A stretch of 64,000 nt of DNA from Hanleya hanleyi. Lineage: Eukaryota; Mollusca; Polyplacophora; Lepidopleurida; Hanleyidae. The stretch covers positions 1 through 64,000 of the forward strand of contig JAVTVY010019632.1 in assembly GCA_036873755.1 (NCBI GenBank), read 5' to 3'. The translations under genes were made by a program, and so were the position numbers. Within the stretch, counting starts at the first letter, position 1, and each line of letters opens with the position of its first letter. Shown in pieces: positions 1-12,400 of the stretch. Below the pieces are notes generated by a model, which did not search any database, was not told where the DNA came from, and saw only the letters and a program-made list of their open reading frames with translations.

Positions 1-135
1 AAGACCAAGCGTCACTTGGAAGAGGATATGGGTTTACCACCCACCGAGGGCCTGGAAAATGCGATAAGAATGCGCAAACAACTGTTTCAGGATATGCTGC
101 CCAACGAATATCCCGGCCTGACCGACGCCGATTAG
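1..135 (+). pseudogene. C-terminal fragment of the zinc-finger-element protein
   Basis: An open frame enters from the left edge and stops at TAG 133-135, giving 44 residues with the motifs GLPPTE and RKQLFQDMLPNEYPGL. Closely related tails occur at 10172-10339 (+) and, in shortened form, at 43681-43755 (-), where the sequence follows the zinc-finger and conserved-domain ORFs. It is therefore read as the end of a protein of the same mobile-element family, with the rest of the gene left of the window. Function unknown. Whether it is intact upstream cannot be seen. Confidence 0.55.
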
Positions 136-597
136 AACAAACGGCTGAGAGCGAACAGGGCCGAAGATGGAATTTTCTTAAGGACGGATTCTGATTGGAC
201 AAGTGCAGCCGAGAATACATCTAACGGGCAAGAACGAATATGGCAGGACCAAATGGCGGTCTCTGATTGGACAAGAGTCTTTCTTGAATTGTAAACATAC
301 CCAACGCGGCTCCCCCAGCGTGGGTACGTTATTATGGAGGGGAAAATAAACTATATGAAAAAAACTTGTTGTTGTTGTTGTTGTTCTCTCATGTGTCATC
401 CTTGTTGTTGTTGTTTTCTCTCTCCGGTCTATATCATGGCGTCAAGGCGCTATGCTAGCGCGTTAAGGTGTAACTACGAGCGTTGACGGGCGTCACTGCA
501 TTTCCAATATATTAATGACAATTCCATGAAAATCAGAGCTTTTGGGCTAATTCACCAGGGCGTTGAAGCGTTGAGCTTGGCGTTGGCGGGCGTTGCT
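1..597 (+). mobile_element. 3' end of a zinc-finger-type element (copy 1)
   Basis: Positions 300-597 match, in reverse orientation, 43262-43540: a GGGGAAAATAAACTATATGA block, (GTT)n runs at about 366-386 and 401-415, and a terminal segment rich in GGCGTT/GGGCGT ending GGGCGTTGCT at 597. The two copies diverge abruptly beyond this point, so 597 is the probable element or module end. A tandem array starts directly after it. Confidence 0.6.
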
Positions 598-1530
598 CAA
601 AATTCCCTGTTTGCGCATGCGCAGAATGGTGACAACGGCCGAGACACTAGTCCAGGCGGGTGCCCCCTCATCTGTGCTTCACATTGATACCTCATACGGC
701 TCTATCGGACATCTAGGGGCTTACCTAGACCCCAAAACGTCTATTTCCATACCCTTTTCCCACAATTCCCTGTCTGCGCATGCGCAGAATGGTGACAACG
801 GCCGAGACACTAGGCCAGGCAGATGCCCCTTCACATAAGCTTCACTTTGATACTTCACTCGACCCAATTGACCCATTAGGGGCTTCCCTAGATCCCAAAA
901 CGTCTATTTCCATACCCTTGGTCCACCGCGCATGCGTAGAATGATGACAACGCCCAAGCCACTAGTCCAGGCGGATGCCCCCTCATGTGTCCTTCACATC
1001 GATACCTCACTCGACTCAATCGGACCATTAGGGGCTTCCCTAGATCCCAAAACGTCTATTTCCATACCCTTTTTCCACAATTCCCTGTCTGCGCATGCGC
1101 AGAATGGTGACAACGGCCAAGCACACAGTTCAGTCAGATGCTCCCTCATGTGTGCTTCACATGGATACCTCATATGACTCCATCGGACGATGAGTGGCTC
1201 CCCTAGACCCTAAAACATCTATTTGCATACCCATTTCCCAAAATTCCCTGTTTGCGCATGCGCAGAATGGAGACAACGACCGAGCCACTAGTCCAGGTGG
1301 ATGCCCCTTCACATAAGCTTTACATGGATACCCCATTCGACCCAATCGGCCCATGAGTGGCTTCCCTAGCTCCAAAACGTCTATTTTCATACCCTTGGTC
1401 ACCCGCGCATGCGCAGTATGACGCTATTTCAACTCCACACCCAGCCCATCAGATGCCCCTTCACCTAAGCTTCACAATGATACCTCACTTGATCCCATCG
1501 GATATCCCATACCCCATACAGGCATTTTCC
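598..1530. repeat. Tandem array, 153-164 bp units, each with an NRF1-like palindrome
   Basis: About five and a half units repeat at 153-164 bp. Each carries TGCGCATGCGCA or a near variant (612-623, 775-786, 926-937, 1090-1101, 1253-1264, 1404-1415) followed by AGAATGGTGACAACG-like sequence and an AAAACGTCTATTTCCATACC block. TGCGCATGCGCA is a perfect match to the NRF1 (alpha-Pal) consensus. Open frames of about 81 codons across the array are by-products of the period. Confidence 0.85.
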
Positions 1531-3341
1531 CGTATAGATTTAATATGCAAATGTTCGAATCAGGGGAGAAAACCATAACTATGACAAAAAATCAGCACCG
1601 ACATCGGGAGTTAACTCCCCTTTGGAACTCTTCTGTGTTGACCAAGTACCCCCTTCAATTTTACCCCGAGGAACTCAAAACTTGGCATCCAGCCAAGGCT
1701 GATGCAATCCGTAACCACAACGCCACCTACCGCCACCAAGAGTTACCTCCCTTGAAAATAAGACTTTTCCCGTGTTTTCTATACTACTGAGGGGATATTA
1801 TTTTTCATCTTTATGAAAATATTGAATATTGTTGGTGTGTGAAACAATATTCCTCCTTCCTCACTGACTGTGACCACTGTCGCAACAACTCGAGACGAGT
1901 CCAGGACTCCGTTATGTTAATACTCATCTGCGATCCGTTTCCATTCCCCCGACACTGAATGGAATTTCAACGACTCTTTCGGCAGAGATATTTACCGCGA
2001 GCAGATAAATCATTTTCAAGTTACAGACATTCATGTATCTAAATCAGCAAGTATGGTCGATATATGTATGTAATATAGTACTCCCTGTTGAGAACTTCTT
2101 CCTGTGAGCTGGATTAAGCTGTGTCATATCAACACACCGATGTGGAAACTTATTATTGTTTTGGTTAATATCTGAATGTAAATGTACCATTTGGTGTTCA
2201 CCAAAACTTCAACACAGTATTATCACGCTATGATAAATTGGTTCACATCAGGAATTATGATGTACCCAACTTGTACATGTATCTGTCTGGAATTATCAGA
2301 GTCATTGTTAACATGAGGAACAAGCTTGTCTGCTATATATGTTCCTGCCTGTACTAAATGGTTATTTTTGGTTTATACCTGAGTTTGACTTCCATCGAAG
2401 ATAAGAGAATAAAAACTGATGTAAGTTGAATTTAATAAACGTTTCGTGTATTTCTGTTTCTTTCACAGGCGATCTGGCGATCTGATGAAACATGTAATGG
2501 GATATAGACTATTTTGAAACACTTCCAAGTTTGAGACATGTTCGGACCCGTTTCGCTTGCGACATGTCCCAAAAGTTGGAACAAAGTCATGTTTGGGCTT
2601 AGACGTTTCATTTTGAAACATGTAGTCGGCCGTAACATGTTTCAGATTGAGACAACACGTGGTTCACTGTGCAAGATGTCACATGTTTCAAGCGGACACG
2701 TGTTTAACGACGACATATCTCTTATTGAGACATCATTAACACACATGAGCATGACACGTGTTTCAAATTGAAGCATGAAGCCGTTTCAAAAGTGTAGTTT
2801 CCATACAGATATAATTAAATGGTGGTTATCTGTGGTTCGGGTAAAAGTCAATATATATTTCGTTCATAATATCGTTCATATGGGGACTGACCATGCCAAT
2901 ACGAACTTTGAACAACCTATTGTCTGTGCCAGATAATCAATTCTAAAAGATATTTCGAAACCATGAAACATTAAAATTTTACGCGGTACATGAACTCAAT
3001 TATATTAATTTTATTCGAAAGAATCAAGAAAATCCATATAGTATAGATCTCAAGAAATCGCGAAAACAACAATTAGATAGGGGATTTGTGGGGGTGGGGG
3101 GGAGGGGGGTGACGTCATAACATCAAGCATGCATATTGTAATATTGTTACAGGTAGATCAAAGTCATCGTAGCCGCAAAATAGCTTGGTAGATATTGGTG
3201 ATTTAGGTCAATTCTCCGTAGATTTTCATAAAATACTGGAATAAAATTTGCAATTTTTTAGTTTATATTCCTCAGGACAAACTGCCCTAGGGTAACCATT
3301 TTTGTACATCGGTACTATTCATTTTCTTCTCTACTCTACAG
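1531..3341. other. Intron upstream of exon A1, no gene seen
   Basis: AT-rich non-coding sequence. I looked for an exon like B5, which precedes the matching exon in gene B, and found none, so the preceding exon of gene A lies left of the window or is lost. It contains the fold-back listed separately and a G-rich run near 3090-3115. Confidence 0.5.
2505..2805. repeat. Degenerate fold-back region rich in ACATGTTTCA
   Basis: The motifs TGAAACATGT / ACATGTTTCA / ACACGTGTTTC recur many times in both orientations. The two ends (ACTATTTTGAAAC near 2508 and its approximate complement near 2800) suggest an imperfect inverted repeat of about 300 bp. No coding content. Confidence 0.45.
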
Positions 3342-3453
3342 GAATGGTACGATTATACGGCCCGTATTCTCCGGTTTGACTATAGTCCCTTCCCAGGAGC
3401 ACCTCAACAATTCGGGTCCAATCCACTGACTGAAATACACGACTTCAACACGG
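3342..3453 (+). CDS. Gene A exon A1
   Basis: Follows a pyrimidine-rich CTACTCTACAG acceptor and ends before GTCAGT, phase 1. It encodes EWYDYTARILRFDY ... IHDFNT, aligning with exon B6 (EWYDSTTKLFRIDF ... VSDFNT). The same phase and flanking residues in both paralogues make the exon secure. Confidence 0.88.
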
Positions 3454-6400
3454 GTCAGTACTCCAATATTAGTAGTATAGGAAATGGTATGGAGTGGCTT
3501 AAGGGCTTGTAACCAACTTGGGGACCAAAATTGACTAAATTCTTTATTGCCCATTTCTTTATTACTATATCGATTGTATCGACTTTTTGTGCAGGTGAGA
3601 CAAGTTTGGTGACTACATGTTTGCTTAGGTGCAATTTTAGTCTTCAAAATCTTATTATTATCTGGCCTGAGCTTTTTGGGACCTGTCCAGGCCTGGGGGG
3701 GGGGGGGGCAAAATGGCTCCGCCCGGTTATTTTTCTTACCCCTTGCACTGGGGGGCTGAAACTTACCACACCATACCCTTGGATCAAGCTCTACCGGAAA
3801 ATGTAAAAAAATCCAAGATGGCCTCTTTGATGACGACACAGTGACGTCATTTTCTGAAAGGCTTTTTTTAGTCGAGTTTACGGTCTGATTTTCCAAATTT
3901 TTTATTTATGCAATTTCTCTGCAAAAACTGCATGATAAACTAGTAATATTAATGTAATGTGAACACTTTTCATCGCGGAAAAGCAGAAATCTTGAAGAAA
4001 TATCACGAAAAAAATCACTTTTATGGTACCCCACGTGGCCGCCTCAGCTCGGGGGGGGGGGGGGTATGCAAATAGGCTCAAAATGACCCCAATATGATAA
4101 ACTATAAAGTCACGGAGTTTCAGCTCTCCACTTCAAATCGCTTTTCGTCCGTGGTCCGTCGTCCGTCCGTCAGTAAACAATTCTTGTTATCGCGATTTCT
4201 CAGGAACTCCTTTATGGATCTTTCTCAAATTTGGTACACAGGTTCCCCTTGGGGTCTAGTTGTGCAAGATACCTATTTTGGTCCGATTAGAAAATCCAAT
4301 ATGGCCACCAGGCAGCCATCTTGGATTTCCCCATGAAACCTTATCGCGATTTCTCAGGAACTACTGCATGGATCTTTCTCAAATTTGGTACACAGGTTCC
4401 CCATGGGGTCTAGTTGTGCAAGATACCTTTTCTGGTCCGATTCAAAAATCCAATATGGCCACCAGGCAGCCATCTTGGATTTCCCCATGAACCTTGTTAT
4501 CGCGATTTCTCAGAAACTACTGCATGAATCTTTCTCAAATTTGCTACACAGGTTCCCCGTGGGATCTAGTTGTGCAAGATACCTTTTTTGGTCCGATTTG
4601 AAAATCCAATATGGCCACCAGATGCCATCTTGGATTTCCCCATGAAACTTTGTTATCGCGATTTCTCAGGAACTACTGCATGGATCTTTCTCAAATTTGG
4701 TACACAGGTTCCCCTTGGGGTTTAGTTGTGCAAGATACATTTTTTGGTCCGATTTGAAAATCCAATATGGCCACCAGGCAGCCATCTTGGATTTCCCCAT
4801 GAAACCTTGTTATCGCGATTTCTCAGGAACTACTGCATGGATCTTTCCCAAATTTGGTACACAGGTTCCCCTTGGGGTCTAGTTGTGCAAGATACCTTTT
4901 CTGGTCCGATTCGAAAATCCAATATGGCCACCAGGCAGCCATTTTGGATTTCCCCATGAAACCTTGTTATCGCGATTTCTCAGGAACTACTTCATGGATC
5001 TTTCTCAAATTTGGTACACAGGTTCCCCTTGGGGTCTAGTTGTGCAAGATACCTTTTCTGGTCCGATTCGAAAATCCAATATGGCCAACAGGCAGCCATT
5101 TTGGATTTCCCCATGAAACCTTGTTATCGCGATTTCTCAGAAACTACTGCATGAATCTTTCTCAAATTTGCTACACAGGTTCCCCTTGGGATCTAGTTGT
5201 GCAAGATACCTTTTTTGGTCCGATTTGGAAACCTAATATGGCCACCAGGCAGCCATCTTGGATTTCCCCATGAAACCTTGTTATCGCGATTTCTCAGGAA
5301 CTACTGCATGGATCTTTCTCAAATTTGATAAACAGGTTCCCCTTGGGGTCTAGTTGTGCAAGATACCTTTTCTGGTCCGATTCGAAAATCCAATATGGCC
5401 ACCAGGCATCCGTCTTGGATTTCCCCATGAAACCATGTTATCGCGATTTCTCAGGAACTACTGCATGGATCTTTTGCTGATAGCAAAATACGAACGTAGC
5501 GTCCAAGATCTATGGGGCTACGTTTCGTAACATGTGTCTAATTCCGCTTAACCCGGGGCTAGGGGCCGTATGAGCCCATGTACTTCAAGATCCTCATGGT
5601 ACTCATATGAACAGTCACAATCAAAGCGTGACTGAGGTACATCATTTTTAGATGACGACTCTATAACGAATATTATGGATTAAGAATACTGATCAGCGAT
5701 ACGGATTTGATATTTTGGAACATCATGATGTCTTGCCGGCATCATTGAAAACTGTTGACCGCTTCTCTCTTGCAGGAAACAAGCCTATGTTTATGTATAC
5801 TTTTGTCTTTTTGAATTTGGTGCTAATACTGTTATATGGAAATGGAATAGGTCTTTGGATTATGGACGCGGATATTCTCTAATGGACGACGGCTGGATTA
5901 TGAATGACGGACTAGACGCTTGTAATTTCTCAAATTTGGTACACAGGTTCCCCTTGGGGTCTAGTTGTGCAAGATACCTTTCTGGTCCGATTCGAAAATC
6001 CAATATGGCCAACAGCTGGCCATCTTGGATTTTCCTATGAAACTTTGTTATCGTCATTTCTCAGGAAGTACTGCATGGATCTTTCTCAAGTTTGGTATAC
6101 AGTTTCCCCTTAGGGTCTAGTTGTGCAAGATACCTTTTCCGGTCCGAATCGGAAATCCAATATGGCCACAAGGCAGCCATCTTGGATTTCCCCATGAAAC
6201 ATTGTTATCGCGATTTCTCAGGAACTACTTCATGGATCTTTCTCAAATTTGGTACACAGGTTCCCCTTGAGGTCTAGTTGGCAAGATACCTTTTTTGGTC
6301 CGAATCGAAAATCCAATATGGCCACCAGGCAGCCATATTGTATTTCCCCATGAAAATTTATCGTCATTCCTCAGGAACTACTGCATGGACCTTTCTCAAA

Positions 6401-9400
6401 TTTGGTACACAGGTTCCCCTTAGGGTCTTGATATGCAAGATGCCTTTTTCGGTCCGAATCGAAAATCCAATATGGTCACCAGGCGGCCATCTTAGATTTC
6501 CCCAAGAAATTTTGCTATCATGATTTCTCAGGAAATACTGCCTGGATCTTTCTCAAATTTGAAACGCAGGTTCCCCATGTGGTCCAGTTGTGCAAGATAC
6601 CTTTTCTGGTCCGATTCCAAAATCCAATATGTCCATCAGGCGGGCATCTTTGATTACCCCATGAAACATTGTTATTGCGATTTGTCAGGAACGACTGAAT
6701 AGATCTTTGATAAATTTGGTACACAGGTTCTCCTTGTCGTCTAGTTGTGCAAGATAACTTTTCTGGTCCGATTCGAAAATCCAATATGGCCAACAGGTGG
6801 CCATCTTGGAATTTCCCATGCAACTTTGTTATCGTGATTTCTCAGGAAGTACTGCATGAATCTTTCTCAAATTTGGTACACAGGTTCCCCTTATGGTCTA
6901 GTTGTGCAAGATACCTTTTTCGGTCCGAATCGAAAATCCAATATGGCCACAGGGCGGCCATCTTCAATTTTCCCTTGAAACATTGTTATCGTGAATTGTC
7001 AGGAAATATTTCATGGATCTTTCTGGAATTTGGTACACAGGTCCCACATGGGGCCTAGGAGTGCAAGATACCTTTTTTGGTCCGATTCGAAAATCCAAGT
7101 TACGCTTCAAATTAATACGGTATTCTCGAGTTGTGACGTTGCATCACAAGAGTCGGCGGATCAAACGTTGGGGCATATTCTATATATTGACTATGGAGAA
7201 TATCCATACCTTCACCTTCCATTTCAAGGAGTTCAAATAATTCGGAATTAAAATGTATTTCTTCAAATTTTAAATCAGTTTTCTTTAGTTCATGTGCTAG
7301 CAAGTGAACTGCTCCACCCTTTCATCTGCCGGTGGGTCGGGTACATGAAGGGACATCACTCTTGTCACTCAGCGTCACAACTCGACAACTGTAGACTACT
7401 GTATGTTTCGATCCAAGGGAGATAATCAGGATTCAGGCACTTTCGAAGTTTCAACATTAATGCGCGGACCGGATCCCTTCAGTATTGAGTATTGTACCAT
7501 CTTACTATTTTCGAGCATGATATCTTAAAAGAGATATCTCAAACTGGCCCAGTAAACAGAACAGAATTAGCATTCGTTCCTAATTATAAAATCTTAAGTA
7601 TGTTTCATAGCTCATGCCAAAGTGTCAAATAGATTGATCCTCGCTTCCAGTACCCAATGATGACACATGCAAAAAAATAAATACAAAAAATACTACAAAA
7701 CAAAGGCGAAGGATCCTCCGTACATGTACATTCACTTTCAGACTAACTTTGCTCATTTCTCTTGTATTATAACAACCGACATAAGTACAGTTTCTAGAAA
7801 TCTTGAAACTCCTGAAACTTGAGATTATATCTTGGTGTTTTTCAGTGTCCCTTTTTCGATCTTTTTCGCTCAGATTCGAAATTCTGTAAACAAAATTACA
7901 AATCAGTCATTTGTTCTTAGTAACAATGGACAAAAATATCCTCTAGTCATTAGCTTACAATTATCGGACAATGGTGGGCGCCAAGATCCTTCAGGATCTC
8001 TCGTTTGTCGTTCCGGAGATAGCGCAGAAAGTTTGGTAGGAGGGCCATAATTCCATCACTTGATCTTTCTGCTTATTTCTGGAAAAGTATTTATTGATCT
8101 ACCGACCCGCGCCATATTGGATTAAGACTAGCTTTTTCATTGGTTCAGTATTTAAAGGCGGAAGGGCTTCCTCAGAACAAGAGAAAAACGTATTCTCGAT
8201 CCGGCCCATCTCGTGTCTGAATGTATTCCAACAAACTTATTGGCACTTGCATAGCAAATACACACCATCTTATCACAAACTTTCAGCGGAATGCCATCGC
8301 CATCTCATGATAGCCATGTTGGACCTGTCAGAAATCCCCAAAACCACGAGTGTCTGTTGACCACGGCCTCGCTTTAGATATCAAAATCCGTCGACTGGCA
8401 CGACACCCAGTAATTTGCCCAATGTCAAGCCGGTCCAATACTATAAGCTAACATCGTTCTGTAGACTACATCTCAATCAAGCCTTTATTGTGACTGTTCA
8501 TTTGATCAGCATGAAGATCTGACCCATATACTGTATTTCTCAACGTCGTATATTTCTATTAATTTCAGGCGTTAGATACGTCATTGACCCACGCCGTGGC
8601 AATTGTACGCCCCTAGTGATCGACCCACAGGGATTTGACGTCACTGACGTTAACCCACATACCGTGAGAATGAGATCGGGGCGACAGTTTTTCGATTTGG
8701 ACGGAACATTCCAATACGAAGGAAAGGTATGTCACGCCCGTAGCTGAATAAACTAAAAAAAGAAGCGCTTTAGCAAGCATTGTCCTACTGTGACCAGCGT
8801 GTCTTGAAAGGACTTTGCACGGTTTAACGAGGATTTCCCTCACCCCGCCTCCATGTGAGTCGCAGATCAAGTGTCGAATGAAATATAACGTATGAAAGAA
8901 ATTATTTAGTTATCAGAGAAAAACACTATTTTTGGTTGTTCAAACTGATTATGAAGCACCGAACATCCGGGTTCTTGAATATCTTAACTTCGGTAATTTT
9001 TGTGTCATTTAATAGGTTGTCCAGAAAAGGGTTCAGTTCTAGATTGGATTCATATCTTGCAAACAGAAAAAGGTGATGTCTTCACCTGGAAATTGAAGAC
9101 TTTGTAGAAGAATTACATATAGTAACCTACTTTTAGCCTACCTGTCCTGCAAGGGGTTGGGGGGGGGACATTATGCCCCACCTCCCTCCTCACCACGAAT
9201 CATTTCACCGCAGCTTCGGAACGAAGAGAGCGAGAGAGCTCAAACTTTCTGACTTCTCGAAAAATCTTATTGGCGTTATTTTAGGAATATTACCATAATC
9301 CTAGGGTCAAACGATCATTAGAACATTTAAACTGACGGCTACGAGGTGCCCTGAGTCGAGTTTCGAAGTGGCGTTAGGGGAAAATATATGTGTAATGTAC

Positions 9401-12400
9401 GTGTAAGATAACTTTTGTGTGAAGTGGCTGTAGAACCCCACTATCAATAGATTGTGAGTCTCGCAAAGCCGCTGCAGGAGAGCGCTCCCCAAAACGAAGG
9501 GTGACTAATTTTACAAAGTTGCTGTAAATCCTAGTGTCAAGCAGATGTGTGTCTTACAAAACCACTGAAGAAGACCGGTCCAAATAGAGCTTCTATAAAG
9601 CTGCTGGAGAAAACCGCTGTCAAAACTAGTGTATTCGAGAAACCCGTTTCTCTTAGGATGTGAATGTTACGAAACCGCTGAAGAAAACCGCTCCAAATAA
9701 AAGGGTGGGGAATTCTACAAAGACGCTATCAAAACGTAGTGTGTTTGGAAAGCCGCGGTAGAAACCCGGTATCAAAAGTATAAGTGCCTCTAAGACAAAC
9801 TCCAGAAAGAAGGGTGGCGACATTTACAAACCGCTGTAGGATGCGTTTCTTAAGAAGCCGCTGAAGAAGACCACTCCGAATAGAGGGGTTGACAAATTTT
9901 ACAAAGCCGCTGCAAAAACCTGCTGTCCACAGACAGTGTAGCTGGAAAGCCGTTGTAGAAACCCGCTGCCATAATGATGTGCGTCTATAAAAAACTTGCT
10001 CTAAATAGGCCGAAAGTTGTGGCAGCGGTTACTAATATTCACACCGAGGCTATCGGGGAGATCGGACATGACAACTTACAACAGCCGCACATCCTCATGC
10101 CATTCTCCCCAACATCAGAAAAGGAGTCATGGCGATCTATTGATAGTATAGCATGCTACCGCTCGAAATGAAGAGCAATTCCACTCACCACTCATCGCTT
10201 GGAACACGATATGGGCTTACCACCCACCGAGGCTGTAACATATCGTATGAAAATGCAAAATGCAAAACACATGCTGCCTTTCCAGTATCCTGGACTGCAT
10301 GAAGAGGCTTACGTGTGGATCAGAGCGAACAAACGATGACTTTGAACGATGCGAACATAGCCGTCGATGAGCGAACTAAGGGCAGTTTCTCCAATGGTGG
10401 TTTCTCGGTGAAAAAGAGCGAACAAGGCCGACGATGCGCCCGATACATAGACAAGAGCGTTACATCATAATAGTATGTAAACACATCAAACGTGGCTCCC
10501 TCGGCTTTGGTACGATGTGGTGGAGGGGATATATAAATACGCAATCCCAAATCTCGCGAGAGTGGGTTTGGGATGCGCGAATTTGGTTTTTGTTTGCCAA
10601 AATTAGAGCGAATATGCGCTGGTGAGTGAGAACGGGCGTCGACGGGCGTTACTGCGTTAAGACAGATGCGTTACTGGGATATGTCAAGCGTCGATAAGCG
10701 TTACTGCGTTAAGAAGGTGGGGGCCAAGTGAAAAACTGGCACAACACACACCGAATGTTCGGTTTTTGGCCACTAATGCTGCACGGAAACGAAATACGCG
10801 ATGACGAGATGCCGGGTGACTGCTATGGGTTCAGTTTAGATGGCATCTTTCATGGGTGCGGTTTTTTTTTGGTTATCGCTCATTGATTATTATACTATCC
10901 AACGATTGATCTCCAGCCTCCTGATTGGCTAACATACGGCGCTATTTCCACTCCACAACTCTAACAAGGGCAGTATGCACGAGCGCCCATGGCGACACAG
11001 ATAAACATCGCCGTGTTATTCGACATTATGTGAGTTTCTATACGCCAAATTCCCACAACAGGCATCCCTACCTAATGTGCATGCATACAATTACGTCAAC
11101 GTCAAACAACGACCAAGACGCTGTATTAGTCTACACAACAAGCACTTCAATATGAAACAACGCAGGACACAGTTGGTCTAATAATGACCCACATATACCC
11201 CAACAGTCTCACCTCAAATTACCCTTTCTATGCCACTTCCCGATTGTATATGTACGCAATGACGTCACCAGACGCCACCACTTCGGTCTTTATCACCCAT
11301 GAAGCACTTCACCAGGACGCCAAACACATTTTGACCATGCATCGCCTATATCTCGCCAAAACCTTTCATAACATGCTTCCCTGCCGAGTGGGCATGCGCA
11401 CGATGACATCACCGGCTGAATTCAAACAAACTCACTTCAGTCGTACTCTGCAGCGAGAGCGCAATCAATATAATCACTCATGCCATATTATTTCCTTCAA
11501 AACAGTAATTCATGTTCCGTGTTATACATGTAGATGTAAAAGTCCGTCTTGCCGTACATTTTTGCGAGATTTACGGATTTAGGTCGAGTCCGAGTTTTTT
11601 TTCATACATCCACAAATTGGAAGTTACGTGCCCTGACGTGCCTCTGAACCAGAAGTGCGCAGTGACCCGATAATCACGTGACCGAATGTAAACAGGCAAT
11701 AATAACAAACAAATGGAAACCACAAACGATGTAGAAAAATCGTGAGTTTTAGACTATATTTTACTAAACCGGTATCGCCGCTTCGACGGCTCTTCAATAA
11801 CAATATTTAGTCGAAACCATATTATTTTGGTGACAATTTAGTTTTGGCAGGACAATAGGACGTACGACCCTCAAAATCAAAGTACCTCCGCTATCACCAT
11901 TGCCTATAATTTAGGCCGAAAATATTCGCTCCTGATGCTCTAGTCTTGGAACTGAGGCTATTTCCGTACAGCATAATGCGTATTTGTCTCGTTGCAGCAC
12001 CATTCTGGACGGGTCGAGTGTGATGTCTGGATTGGAACAAAGAAAAACTTCCCACCAGGGACGAACATATCACAAGTGGAATGGTATCTCGCAACTGTGA
12101 GTTCACATACAACGAAATTCTATCAGTCCATTATGTGCGTGTTTTTGTTTTTGCTACATCACCTATTGGTGACGAAGCCTTTTGGAATGTACATCATTAT
12201 TTCGAATACTCGAACAGAGTTTCTTTATTTACTTACTAACCCGCTATACAGCTCAATATATAGCTTTCAAATTGCCGCACATTTGACGATGTCGACAAAA
12301 AACGATCAGTTTATTTCGTTGTCTACACCAATCATTATCCTAGTCATATGTGGTCATTGTGTAATTGAGTAATTCCAAACCTTCATTATTATTATTATTA

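Noticed and set aside
178..399. Minus-strand 73-codon frame near the left edge
   Set aside because: Lies across the terminal region and GTT microsatellites of an element copy; no motif.
4094..7058. Many overlapping 60-100-codon frames (SQIWYTGSPWG type)
   Set aside because: They repeat with the 157-bp satellite period in several frames and lack splice context; not genes.
4181..7098. CRISPR-like array
   Set aside because: Whole units repeat with no unique spacers, and the context is eukaryotic.
11184..11582. 132-codon plus-strand frame in gene A intron 2
   Set aside because: No recognised domain, no splice context and composition like the flanking intron.
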